Shown: positions 54,910 through 63,740 of the stretch, piece after piece | Numbering within the stretch: position 1 is the first letter of the stretch | Layout of the letters: the number at the start of each line of letters is the position of its first letter | Assembly (NCBI RefSeq): GCF_051846935.1 | Contig: NZ_JBPYCS010000003.1 | Span: forward strand, 123,215 to 187,214 | Direction: 5' to 3' | Source of the DNA: JBPYCR01 sp051846935 | GTDB taxonomy: Bacteria; Bacillota; Bacilli; Bacillales; Amphibacillaceae | Length of the DNA: 64,000 bases | The notes under the pieces: generated by a model | The model's input: the letters and a program-made list of their open reading frames with translations, nothing else | What the model was told of the DNA's origin: nothing | The model's database searches: none | Made by a program: the position numbers and the translations under genes

Positions 54910-55666
54910 GCTCTGACTCCGTAGATACTTCCTGCAAAGCACGGGCGATTTGTTGTAATTGCGTGTCCACTCCGGCATCAATTTGTCCATTAGGATGAAC
55001 TATTAAGCAGTCATTTTTGGCTAGTTTTTGATCCATGTAAATAGATAGCTTTGTATCTCCATCTAAGGATTTTATTAAGTCATCTTTTTGCTTTAGTACA
55101 AATTCATAGTCATCCGGATGCAGGTAGATGGATATTTTTGACAATTCCTTCATTTCTGTAATAGCTGTCTTCACTATTGGTAAAAACAACGCAGGATCGT
55201 CGGTAAGTTTTCCTTTTAAAATCTTTTCAGCAGTATGTATTGCTAGTTGTATAATTGTGTCTCTGCTTTCCTCTACCGTTGTGTAATAATCTTTAGTAGC
55301 AGCACGTGTAAGTGCATTGGCTTTCTCGATCTGCTCTTCATATTTTGAAATACATTCTAACTTCCCTTGTTCAAAGCCAGCTTGGAACCCTTCTTTTTGA
55401 GCCTGTTTAACCAATTCCGCCTTTTCTGTAGACCACTTTTGCTTTTCCAGCTCAATTTCAGTCGTTATTTCTTGTACCATTATTTCTTTTTTCTCTTGTA
55501 CGTGTCTTAATTCTTCTTTCATTTTTTTTAGCTGATGTTCGACTGTGCGACGCTCTTGATCATCATCCATCACTTGTGTTTCTTCTTGTTGGATAATGGC
55601 TTGTATTGGTTTGATTTTAATTACTTTCTTATTTTCTGTTTGCGAAACAGATGCTGAATTAGACAA
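54902..55666 (-). CDS. fliH: Flagellar assembly protein FliH
   Basis: Negative regulator and carrier of FliI. The 254 residues have a long N-terminal coiled coil (about 25-110) containing AGFEQGKLEC, then an alpha/beta C-terminal domain related to V-ATPase subunit E (VHPNGQIDAGVDTQLQ near 225). It starts with TTG after AGGTGACGATATAA and overlaps fliG by eight bases. Confidence 0.92.
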   Translation of the reverse strand: MSNSASVSQTENKKVIKIKPIQAIIQQEETQVMDDDQERRTVEHQLKKMKEELRHVQEKKEIMVQEITTEIELEKQKWSTEKAELVKQAQKEGFQAGFEQGKLECISKYEEQIEKANALTRAATKDYYTTVEESRDTIIQLAIHTAEKILKGKLTDDPALFLPIVKTAITEMKELSKISIYLHPDDYEFVLKQKDDLIKSLDGDTKLSIYMDQKLAKNDCLIVHPNGQIDAGVDTQLQQIARALQEVSTESEHE

Positions 55667-56672
55667 TTATATCGTCACCTCCACCGCGTGCAATTACAAT
55701 TTCACCAACCTCTTCTAATCTCCGTATGACCCCAACAATTCTCGTTTGTGCTTCTTCAACATCACGGAGACGAACAGGCCCCATATATTCCATCTCTTCT
55801 TTAAATGTTTCTGCCATCCGTTGCGACATATTTTTAAAGACAACGTCCTTTACTTCGTCGCTAGCGACACGTAATGACAAGCGTAAGTCTTCATTATCAA
55901 CTTCTCTTATTACGCGCTGAATTGCTCGATTGTCTAAAATGACAATATCCTCGAAAACAAACATCCGTTTTTTAATCTCATCCGCAAGCTCAGGATCTTG
56001 AATTTCTAGCGCATCTAAAATGGTCCGTTCTGTGCTTCTATCTACTTCATTCAGTACATCTACTACTGCAGGAATTCCGCCAGTTTGTGTATAGTCCTCT
56101 GTTAAGGAAGAGGAGATATTACGTTCCAATACTTGTTCAACTTGGCTAATAATCTCTGGTGAAGTGGAGTCCATCATCGCTATTCGTTTTGCCACATCAG
56201 CTTGCACATCCTGCTGTAGTTCCGATAAAATCTGTCCGGCTTGCTCTGGATCTAAATACGATAAAACAAGTGCAATTGTTTGCGGATGTTCACTTTGTAT
56301 AAAGTTTAATACTTGCTGCGGGTCTGCCTTTCGCGCAAAGTCAAATGGCCTCACTTGCAATGAAGATGTTAGACGATTTATAATGTTGCTCGCTTCTTGC
56401 TTTCCAAACGCCTTTTCTAAAACTGTTTTTGCATAGCCTACTCCACCCTGTGAAATATAGTCCTGAGCTACCGCAATTTGATGGAACTGTTCGAGCACAT
56501 CGTCTTTTAAATCCGCATCTACTTTTTTAACTGAAGATATTTCTAGACTAAGCTTTTCTATTTCCTCGTCTGTCAAATGTTTATATACTTGAGCAGAAAC
56601 ATCAGGCCCTAAAGAGATTAATAGAATAGCAGCCTTTTGTCTTCCTGTAATCCCTCTTTTTTGTCTTGCCAT
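55659..56672 (-). CDS. fliG: Flagellar motor switch protein FliG
   Basis: The C-ring protein that touches the stator and generates torque. The 337 residues are of family length, with EHPQTIALVLSYL (near 128) in the middle domain, and the charged torque helix QRVIREVDNEDLRLSLRVA (near 262-280). TAGGGGG precedes the ATG. Confidence 0.97.
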   Translation of the reverse strand: MARQKRGITGRQKAAILLISLGPDVSAQVYKHLTDEEIEKLSLEISSVKKVDADLKDDVLEQFHQIAVAQDYISQGGVGYAKTVLEKAFGKQEASNIINRLTSSLQVRPFDFARKADPQQVLNFIQSEHPQTIALVLSYLDPEQAGQILSELQQDVQADVAKRIAMMDSTSPEIISQVEQVLERNISSSLTEDYTQTGGIPAVVDVLNEVDRSTERTILDALEIQDPELADEIKKRMFVFEDIVILDNRAIQRVIREVDNEDLRLSLRVASDEVKDVVFKNMSQRMAETFKEEMEYMGPVRLRDVEEAQTRIVGVIRRLEEVGEIVIARGGGDDIIV

Positions 56673-56684
56673 CTATAGAGCCCC

Positions 56685-58274
56685 CTAATCGTCTGTAATC
56701 CAGCTTCGTAACAATTTCGCAAATTCTTCAGGCTTATCTTTAGCCATTTTCTCCAGTTGTTTCCTCTGAATATCAGATTGGGAATCAAGTTTTTCACTAA
56801 TCTCTGGAACTTCTTCTGTCGTTTGTAGACGAGGTGATTCTTCCTCTAAACCCATCTCCTGCTTCCGATTTCGCAATAACAAGAAAATTAACAAAATAAT
56901 TATAAGCAGTAAAAAACCGCCAACAATATACATCCATAGTGGAATAATAGGCGTTGGACTAGCAGGAGTTGTTTGTCTGCCTGTAAATTCCTGAAATACG
57001 ATAGAAATTTTTTCGTCCGGATTGACTTCCCCGTATGCTTTGTCGATTGATGTAATAATCATGGAATTTAATATTGATGTTATCCCTTGTTCAACGGTAC
57101 TTTCTTCTTGGGCGGATAAGTATTGAACTTCTTCATTGCCACTTTCCTCTTTCAAATTATCAACGGCTACTTGAATTCCAATATCTCTAATTTTATATGG
57201 GCTTTCTACGATATCTTTACGAATACGATTAAATTCATTATTAATCGTCTCTTTCACAAGTTCATAATCGCCACCTTTACCAGTTTCTGCACCTGGATAA
57301 TTGGCAATATCTTCCTCACCCGTGCCGGCAACGCCCCCAATTGGTTGATCGCCTGAATATGTTTCGTGAATGCTTTCGATACTAATTGGCAAACCTTCCA
57401 TGCTCTCTAAATCAACCGGATCGACAAGCTCCTCTGTTCGATTTTCGGCTGTAAAGTCAATATCGGTCGTGACAGATACGATAACTTTCTCCATACCAAC
57501 CATCGCACCGAGCATTTGCTGTAGCCTTTTTTGGATATCACGTTCAATGTCCTTTTTTACTGTTTGCTGATATGTAAATTCATCTTGCGCAGTATATACT
57601 GGATTGCGATCAAAGTATTCGAAATATTGGTTCATAATTACTATATTATCTGGGGGCAAATTAGGGACAGCTTTGGAAACTAGATGGTATAACGTTTCTA
57701 CTTGATTTCCTTCAAACTTGTAGCCTAGTTTTGTGTTTAGCACGATAGAAGCACTGGCCTCTTCTGTTGCCTGGCTAACAAAGACGGTTTCCTCAGGAAT
57801 GTTAATCATCACTTGGGCATCATTAATACCTTCGATTCCTTTAATTAAATTTGCTAACTCTGTTTGCATTGCATCAAGTTTTATTAAGTTAAATTCATTA
57901 TCTGTAATTCCCCATGACGTGTTATTACTGAAAAAAGAATAATCAATGCTTCCGCTATTCGGTATACCTTGGCCAGCTAATTCAACGATAAGGGAATCGA
58001 CTTGACTTTCTGGAACCTTAATTGTTGTTCCACCTGCAGTTAATTCATATGGAACACCTTTTGTTTCCAGTTCTGTTTTAATTTGATCAACTTCCTGCAA
58101 GGATAAGTTGTTATATAACGGGACGTATTTAGTATTTGTTGTAAACAGAACAATTGAGCCAATTAAAATGAATAAAACTGCAACTGTTCCAATAAAAGCT
58201 ATCTTTTGGCTCCTTGTTCGCATCTTCCAAAAATTAATAAGCCTTTCATTTACATGCATTAGTTTCTCTTTCAT
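56685..58274 (-). CDS. fliF: Flagellar MS-ring protein FliF
   Basis: Forms the membrane ring on which the flagellum is built. The 529 residues have two membrane helices (about 26-46 and 443-466), ring-building motifs between them (VPYELTAGGTTIKVPES near 75), and a C-terminal FliG-binding tail ending in KLLRSWITDD. GGTGGGGA precedes the ATG. Confidence 0.97.
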   Translation of the reverse strand: MKEKLMHVNERLINFWKMRTRSQKIAFIGTVAVLFILIGSIVLFTTNTKYVPLYNNLSLQEVDQIKTELETKGVPYELTAGGTTIKVPESQVDSLIVELAGQGIPNSGSIDYSFFSNNTSWGITDNEFNLIKLDAMQTELANLIKGIEGINDAQVMINIPEETVFVSQATEEASASIVLNTKLGYKFEGNQVETLYHLVSKAVPNLPPDNIVIMNQYFEYFDRNPVYTAQDEFTYQQTVKKDIERDIQKRLQQMLGAMVGMEKVIVSVTTDIDFTAENRTEELVDPVDLESMEGLPISIESIHETYSGDQPIGGVAGTGEEDIANYPGAETGKGGDYELVKETINNEFNRIRKDIVESPYKIRDIGIQVAVDNLKEESGNEEVQYLSAQEESTVEQGITSILNSMIITSIDKAYGEVNPDEKISIVFQEFTGRQTTPASPTPIIPLWMYIVGGFLLLIIILLIFLLLRNRKQEMGLEEESPRLQTTEEVPEISEKLDSQSDIQRKQLEKMAKDKPEEFAKLLRSWITDD

Positions 58275-58369
58275 ATATTCCCCACCAGATTTTCTATAAT
58301 TAAAATTGCTATATTTAAACTATATGTTAGTACGTTTTAAGACCTGGGTACAATTAACGTGTGACGTTA

Positions 58370-58672
58370 TTATACTTGCATTCGCATAATCTCATTATAG
58401 GCATCCAATACTTTTTGCTGGACTTGCACAGTAGTTTCTAATGTTATACTTGCCTTTTGTGCTGTAATCATTACGTCGTGGAGATCATTAATTTGTCCAT
58501 TCGCCAACAGCTTTGTTTTATGATCGGATGCTTGCTGCATATTATTTGTATGTTGTATTGCTGACTTGAGCATCGTTGCAAACTTCGCTTGTGACTCAGC
58601 AGGCGTCGACTGTTTATGTGCTTGTATCGTATTTAACATGTTCTGTGATACGTTATAAATGGATGAATTCAT
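58370..58672 (-). CDS. fliE: Flagellar hook-basal body protein FliE
   Basis: Connects the MS ring to the rod. The 100-residue protein ends in the conserved DLHDVMITAQKASITLETTVQVQQKVLDAYNEIMRMQ block (in parts). The ATG at 58672 has AAGGAG eight bases upstream; the earlier GTG overlaps the ribosome site. Confidence 0.94.
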   Translation of the reverse strand: MNSSIYNVSQNMLNTIQAHKQSTPAESQAKFATMLKSAIQHTNNMQQASDHKTKLLANGQINDLHDVMITAQKASITLETTVQVQQKVLDAYNEIMRMQV

Positions 58673-58688
58673 TTCCATCACTCCTTAT

Positions 58689-59144
58689 TTACTTACCAAT
58701 TTCCAAAGCTTTTAAAAGCATATTTTTTGTTGCGTTTAATGCTGTTATGTTGGCCTCGTAAGATCTTGTTGCACTCATTAGATCAACCATTTCTTTTAAT
58801 GGATCAACATTTGGTAGTTGTACGTAACCAGCCGCATTTGCGTCCGGGTGTGCCGGGTTATAAACAACTTTAAACGGTTCTTCATCCTCAATAATGCGCG
58901 ACGCTTTCACGCCTGTAGCTTGCGGGCTTTGGTTAGATGTTGCTTTTTGTAAAAAAGTTCGGAAAGAAGCTCCGTTTGGTTCAAGTACAATCATTTTCCG
59001 TCGGTATGGCTCATATTCGCCTGCCTCATTTACAGTTGCTCGAGTAGTTTGCGCATTCGCAATATTAGAGGAAATGAGGTCCATGCGTAAACGTTGTGCA
59101 GTCAATGCACTTGCACTTGAATTAAGCGCGTTAAATACAGACAT
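58689..59144 (-). CDS. flgC: Flagellar basal-body rod protein FlgC
   Basis: A proximal rod subunit. The 151 residues begin with FNALNSSASALTAQRLRMDLISSNIANAQT (in parts), with the rod signature near residue 25, and the C-terminus has MVDLMSATRSYEANITALNATK. GGAGGAAG precedes the ATG. It is adjacent to flgB. Confidence 0.96.
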   Translation of the reverse strand: MSVFNALNSSASALTAQRLRMDLISSNIANAQTTRATVNEAGEYEPYRRKMIVLEPNGASFRTFLQKATSNQSPQATGVKASRIIEDEEPFKVVYNPAHPDANAAGYVQLPNVDPLKEMVDLMSATRSYEANITALNATKNMLLKALEIGK

Positions 59145-59540
59145 TTATCTTCCTCCTCGTATTACAGTTTGTAAGCTGCCAAACTTACCATTTAATCGAT
59201 CGATTAAGCTTTGATAATAAATTTGGTTTTTTGCTAAATCAGACATTTCTTTATCGATATCTACATTATTTCCATTGTGGTTAAAGCTCGTAGTTCGATT
59301 GGAAACGATCCGAAAAGGGGAATAATCTGTCTTTGAATTGAATGGGATATGTTTAGAATGGGATTGCTTTGCTGACAATGCGCTAATGGAGTCATCCAGC
59401 ATTGATTTAAATAGGATATTTTTTGCTTTATAATTTGGAGTATCAATATTCGCAATATTATTGGAGATCACTTCATTTTTTGTTGCTGAATATTGTAATG
59501 AATGTTCTAGTGTTCGAAAAGTTTCATTAAATAGTTTCAA
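59145..59540 (-). CDS. flgB: Flagellar basal-body rod protein FlgB
   Basis: A proximal rod subunit and the first gene of the fla/che operon. A TTG start at 59540 gives 131 residues (129 in B. subtilis), with GGGGGAG seven bases upstream. Signatures are VISNNIANIDTPNYKAK near residue 22 and NNVDIDKEMSDLAKNQI near 95. Confidence 0.95.
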   Translation of the reverse strand: MKLFNETFRTLEHSLQYSATKNEVISNNIANIDTPNYKAKNILFKSMLDDSISALSAKQSHSKHIPFNSKTDYSPFRIVSNRTTSFNHNGNNVDIDKEMSDLAKNQIYYQSLIDRLNGKFGSLQTVIRGGR

Positions 59541-59605
59541 AAAAATCTCCCCCACCACTTAACTTGGACGTTTTAACCATCCAATTGATGACCATTGATA
59601 TCGAT

Positions 59606-59634
59606 ATTGTAATTTATATTAGTTAGAAAGTCTA
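59606..59634 (-). promoter_or_regulatory. Candidate sigma-A promoter of the fla/che operon
   Basis: TAGACT (59629-59634) and TACAAT (59606-59611) on the minus strand are spaced 17 bases apart, about 66 bases before the flgB start. The match to TTGACA/TATAAT is 4/6 and 5/6. B. subtilis drives this operon mainly from a sigma-A promoter at the same site. Confidence 0.45.
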
Positions 59635-59835
59635 CCGTATTTCGACATTATTCTCGACATTGTCGTGAAATGGTACTATTGCCCTAGTACTAACAAATTA
59701 CATATTGTACTATTTTGAATTATATAACATTTCCTTTTTCCTTCCCTTGTGAAAGCCGCAAATTCGAATTTCTTACGATCATAATCAACTAATAACCCGA
59801 GGCTACAATTGTAAAGTAAAAATTCGCAAAAAGGA

Positions 59836-59881
59836 AAAGAAGCTAAGTAACTCCAATTCGAACTGGACTACTTAACTTCTT
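59836..59881 (-). terminator. Terminator after codY
   Basis: A long stem AAGAAG-TAAGTA-TCCA pairs with TGGA-TACTTA-CTTCTT, with small mismatches, and is followed on the minus strand by TTTCCTTTTT. It separates the codY transcript from fla/che. Confidence 0.85.
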
Positions 59882-59939
59882 AATTAAATTATAGAAGTGT
59901 TTTCAACTTTTAAAGGTCTGTATGAATTTTTTCTTCAAC

Positions 59940-60719
59940 TTATCTAGAACGTAATTTATCTAGTTCAACCAAAAATTTGTCATTAAGAACTTTTATATAT
60001 GTTCCTTTCATACCTAAGGAGCGTGATTCAATTACACCAGCACTTTCTAATTTTCTTAGTGCGTTTACAATAACGGAACGGGTGATTCCTACGCGATCTG
60101 CAATTTTACTAGCTACAAGCAATCCTTCTTTACCATTTAATTCTTCAAATATATGGTCGATTGCTTCTAACTCACTGTATGATAACGAGCTAATGGCCAT
60201 TTGGACAACAGCTTTACTACGTGCCTCTAACTCAATTTCTTCTGCTTTCCCTTGCAATATTTCCATACCAACTACAGTTGCACCATACTCTGCAAGAATA
60301 AGGTCATCATCGCTAAATTCCTCTGACAATCTACTTAAGATTAGTGTTCCAAGACGCTCACCGCCCCCAATAATCGGTACGATCGTCGTCAAACCACTTT
60401 GGAACAACTCTCTATTTTCATAAGGAAAAACCGTATATACACTGCTAATATCAATGTTTGCAGTTGTTTCGTGAATGTTAAACAACCCTTGCGTATACTC
60501 CTCAGGGAATTGTCGTTTTTCTAACATCTCTTTCATGCGTTCATTTTCAATTTCTTGATTAATTGCAACACCTAAAAGCTTTCCGCGTCTGCTTAAAATA
60601 AATACATTCCCATTTATTACTTCTGTCAACGTTTTAGACATATCATTGAAGTTCACCGGTTTGCCTGCTGTTTTTTGTAGCATTGCATTTATTTTTCTAG
60701 TTCGATCTAATAATTTCAT
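59940..60719 (-). CDS. codY: GTP-sensing pleiotropic repressor CodY
   Basis: A branched-chain amino acid and GTP-responsive repressor of stationary-phase genes, including motility in B. subtilis. The 259 residues match the family exactly; the start at 60719 has GGAGG eight bases upstream. The N-terminal GAF domain (about 1-155) is followed by a winged helix with ASKIADRVGITRSVIVNALRKLES (about 204-227, in parts). It is the last gene of the xerC-hslVU-codY unit. Confidence 0.98.
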   Translation of the reverse strand: MKLLDRTRKINAMLQKTAGKPVNFNDMSKTLTEVINGNVFILSRRGKLLGVAINQEIENERMKEMLEKRQFPEEYTQGLFNIHETTANIDISSVYTVFPYENRELFQSGLTTIVPIIGGGERLGTLILSRLSEEFSDDDLILAEYGATVVGMEILQGKAEEIELEARSKAVVQMAISSLSYSELEAIDHIFEELNGKEGLLVASKIADRVGITRSVIVNALRKLESAGVIESRSLGMKGTYIKVLNDKFLVELDKLRSR

Positions 60720-60836
60720 TTCTAAATCCTCCATTTAGTTAGATAGTTTTACTTATATTTTAAATTAACGAATAAAAAATATTTTATCATTAATTACAAC
60801 CAATTGATTCGTCTAAATTCGACAATTTATTGCCAA

Positions 60837-62237
60837 TTATAAAATAAATTGACTTAAATCTTTATCGCCTACTATTTTGTTTAACTTCTCATTGACATAT
60901 CCGGTAGTAATTTCAATTGTACCCATTCCAATTTCAGGTGCTTCAAAGGATAAATCTTCTAAAAGTTTTTCTAAAATCGTATGAAGTCTCCGTGCGCCAA
61001 TGTTATCTGACTGCTGGTTAACTTGAAAAGCTATTTCGGCTAATCTATTTACAGCTTCGTCTGTAAAATCAACTTTTATACCTTCTGTTTGCATTAATGC
61101 TTCATATTGTTTCAGCAACGCATTAGACGGCTCTTTCAAAATCCGTTTAAAATCATCAACGTTCAGTTTTTCAAATTCTACGCGTACTGGGAATCTACCT
61201 TGTAATTCTGGTATTAAATCAGAAGGCTTCGACATATGAAAGGCTCCAGCTGCTATAAATAACATATGATCTGTTTTTACCGGACCGTGCTTTGTAACAA
61301 CAGTTGATCCTTCTACAATAGGAAGGATATCACGCTGAACACCCTCACGAGAGACATTTGCTGAATGCTCCTGCTTTCCAGCTACTTTATCAATTTCATC
61401 AATAAATACAATTCCAGCTTGCTCGGCACGATGGACTGCTTCCTGTGCTACTTCTTCCATATCAATTAGCTTCTGCGCTTCTAGTTGTGTTAATAACTTT
61501 CTTGCTTCACGTACCGGAAGTTTGCGCTTCTTTTTTTTCTTTGGCATAAATTGACTAAAAGCATCTTGCATATTCATACCCATTTGTTCCATGCCCGAGC
61601 CCTGCAACATATCAAACATAGATGGCGGAAGCTCTTCAATCTCGACCGTAACAATACGGTTCTCTAATTCACCCAGTTCTAATTGGTGCTTTATGCGGGA
61701 CCGTTTATTTTTAATTTCTTCGTTTTCTTTGTTTTCTTGTTTATCGTCATTTTCACTTTGATCTTGGTTAGGGAACAGCATTTCAAATGGATTCTTCATC
61801 GTCGCTGACTGCTTTTTGGCTTGAGGTACGAGTAGCGTTACAATCCTTTTATTCGCTTCTTCTTCCGCCTTTTCTTTCACTTCGTTCATTTTCTCTTCCT
61901 TTACCATCCGTACAGCCATTTCAACCAAGTCTCGTATCATTGATTCAACATCTCGCCCAACGTATCCGACCTCTGTAAATTTAGTCGCTTCGACTTTTAT
62001 AAAAGGAGCTTGAACCAATTTCGCAAGCCGTCTTGCAACCTCTGTTTTTCCCACACCAGTTGGACCAATCATTAAAATATTTTTCGGAACAATTTCATCT
62101 TTTAGCGAATCTTCTAATTGCATTCTGCGATAGCGATTTCTTAAGGCAACAGCTACCGATCTTTTAGCAGCATCTTGCCCGATAATAAATCGATTCAGTT
62201 GCTCAACAATTTGCTTTGGAGTTACGTTTTTTTCCAT
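60837..62237 (-). CDS. hslU: ATP-dependent protease ATPase subunit HslU (ClpY)
   Basis: The AAA+ unfoldase of the HslUV (CodWX) protease. The 466 residues have Walker A GPTGVGKTEVARRLAK near residue 54, an insertion domain rich in Lys/Glu (about 135-235), Walker B IVFIDEIDKVA near 276 and the sensor GARRLHTILE near 415. It is co-transcribed with hslV (26-bp gap). Confidence 0.97.
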   Translation of the reverse strand: MEKNVTPKQIVEQLNRFIIGQDAAKRSVAVALRNRYRRMQLEDSLKDEIVPKNILMIGPTGVGKTEVARRLAKLVQAPFIKVEATKFTEVGYVGRDVESMIRDLVEMAVRMVKEEKMNEVKEKAEEEANKRIVTLLVPQAKKQSATMKNPFEMLFPNQDQSENDDKQENKENEEIKNKRSRIKHQLELGELENRIVTVEIEELPPSMFDMLQGSGMEQMGMNMQDAFSQFMPKKKKKRKLPVREARKLLTQLEAQKLIDMEEVAQEAVHRAEQAGIVFIDEIDKVAGKQEHSANVSREGVQRDILPIVEGSTVVTKHGPVKTDHMLFIAAGAFHMSKPSDLIPELQGRFPVRVEFEKLNVDDFKRILKEPSNALLKQYEALMQTEGIKVDFTDEAVNRLAEIAFQVNQQSDNIGARRLHTILEKLLEDLSFEAPEIGMGTIEITTGYVNEKLNKIVGDKDLSQFIL

Positions 62238-62263
62238 TAAGATAAGCCCTCCTAAAGTAAGCT

Positions 62264-62809
62264 TTAATCAAGCACTTTTAAAGTGATTTGATCATTCGTA
62301 TAAACGCAGATTTCCCCGGCAATTTCTAACGCAGCCTTTGCAATTTCTTGAGCCGATAACTCGCTTGAATATTTAACCAATGCCCTGCCTGCACTAAGCG
62401 CATAATTGCCACCAGATCCAATTGCTAAAATTCCATCATCAGGCTCAATTACTTCACCTGTACCTGAAACTAAAAACATATGGGTCTTGTTCATAACGAT
62501 AAGCATTGCCTCTAATTTACGAAGCACTTTGTCGCTACGCCACTCTTTAGCAAGTTCTACTGATGCACGCATTAAATTCCCGTCATATGCTTCTAGTTTC
62601 CCTTCAAATTTCTCAAATAATGTAAATGCGTCTGCAACTGAGCCAGCAAAGCCTGCCAATACTTGCCCATTAAATAAGCTTCGCACTTTTTTAGCTTTAT
62701 GCTTCATTACAACAGCATTTCCTAATGTTACTTGGCCATCGCCACTCATTGCACACTGTCCGTTATGCTGTACAGCAAAAATAGTTGTTGCATGTATTTC
62801 CGTCGACAC
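62264..62809 (-). CDS. hslV: ATP-dependent protease subunit HslV (ClpQ/CodW)
   Basis: The proteasome-beta-like peptidase of HslUV. The 181 residues start at a GTG after AGAGGTGATTAT. Like the B. subtilis protein, it has a short Ser-bearing leader (STEIHA) before TTIFAVQHNG, so whether the nucleophile is the N-terminal Ser or a processed Thr is unclear. GDGQVTLG and GSGGNYALSAGRAL are the family signatures. It lies between xerC and hslU. Confidence 0.96.
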   Translation of the reverse strand: MSTEIHATTIFAVQHNGQCAMSGDGQVTLGNAVVMKHKAKKVRSLFNGQVLAGFAGSVADAFTLFEKFEGKLEAYDGNLMRASVELAKEWRSDKVLRKLEAMLIVMNKTHMFLVSGTGEVIEPDDGILAIGSGGNYALSAGRALVKYSSELSAQEIAKAALEIAGEICVYTNDQITLKVLD

Positions 62810-62834
62810 ATAATCACCTCTCCTCTAAAAATAC

Positions 62835-63740
62835 TTATTCTCTTTTTGCCCGTGGATGGCTTTTCATATACACATTTCGTAAACGATCCTTCGTAACATG
62901 TGTATATATTTGGGTTGATGACAAATTTTCATGGCCAAGCAGTTCTTGCACTGACCGAAGATCAGCACCTTCATTTAACATATGTGTTGCAAAGGAATGG
63001 CGTAACTTATGTGGGTGAATATGTACGGTAGCAGCCGTATTTTCAACCATTTTATTCAAGACTAATCGAATACCTCGCGCTGTTAATGGCTTGCCACGTG
63101 CATTTAAAAAGACACTTTTTGTATTTTCATTGCCTTTATTTAAAAGCTCTCTTCTACCATTATCTATATACATTTTTAGAGCGTCTGCTGCATATTGGCC
63201 GAATGGTACGTAACGTTCTTTTCTGCCTTTCCCAGTTACAAGTACCGTGCCGATAGAAAAATCAATCTGATCCAATTCTAATTGCTGACATTCGCTAACT
63301 CGAATTCCTGTCGCATATAACGTTTCTAATATAGCTTGATTTCTTTGCCCTAAAGGAGTAGTGACGTCATTCATTTTAAATAAGGCTTCCATCTCTTCCA
63401 AGTAAAAAAAACCAGGTATTGGCTTTGTTGGTTTAGGTAAGGTTACTTGTTGAAATGGGTTGGTTGCCACAATATTCTCTCTTGTAAGAAATTTATAAAA
63501 GCTTCTAAGACTAGATACTTTTCTAGACACAGACTTTCGGCTTAATTGCTCGTGATATAGGTCTGTTAAAAATAAACGAACCGTATGGTAGTCAACTGCA
63601 TTTAAATGATCAATACCTTCTTTTTTCAGAAAGTTAAAAAAAGTTTCTATATCGTCTGTGTAATACTTTATTGTATAAGGAGAAGAGTTCTTTTCAATTT
63701 GTAAATAGGCTTTAAATAATTTACAGCATTGACTAAACAT
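62835..63740 (-). CDS. xerC: Tyrosine recombinase XerC (CodV)
   Basis: A site-specific recombinase that resolves chromosome dimers at dif with its XerD partner. The 301 residues have an N-terminal SAM-like DNA-binding domain (about 1-90) and the catalytic domain with Arg in TGIRVSEC (near 150), HKLRHSFATH (near 245), LGHENLS (near 268) and the nucleophile Tyr in STQIYTH (near 278). GGGGTGAG precedes the ATG. It heads the codV-hslVU-codY unit as in B. subtilis. Confidence 0.96.
   Translation of the reverse strand: MFSQCCKLFKAYLQIEKNSSPYTIKYYTDDIETFFNFLKKEGIDHLNAVDYHTVRLFLTDLYHEQLSRKSVSRKVSSLRSFYKFLTRENIVATNPFQQVTLPKPTKPIPGFFYLEEMEALFKMNDVTTPLGQRNQAILETLYATGIRVSECQQLELDQIDFSIGTVLVTGKGRKERYVPFGQYAADALKMYIDNGRRELLNKGNENTKSVFLNARGKPLTARGIRLVLNKMVENTAATVHIHPHKLRHSFATHMLNEGADLRSVQELLGHENLSSTQIYTHVTKDRLRNVYMKSHPRAKRE

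Larger units (their letters stand above)
59541..59939. promoter_or_regulatory. codY-flgB intergenic control region
   Basis: This 399-bp gap holds the codY terminator (59836-59881) and the fla/che control region. On the minus strand upstream of the promoter lie GTACTA-N6-TAGTAC (59673-59690), the palindrome CGACATTGTCG (59655-59665), and a direct repeat TCGACATT (59642-59649 and 59654-59661). These could be operators; no full CodY box was found. Confidence 0.45.

Noticed and set aside
60720..60836. Possible CodY boxes upstream of codY and in the flgB region
   Set aside because: The best candidates differ from AATTTTCWGAAAATT at five or more positions.
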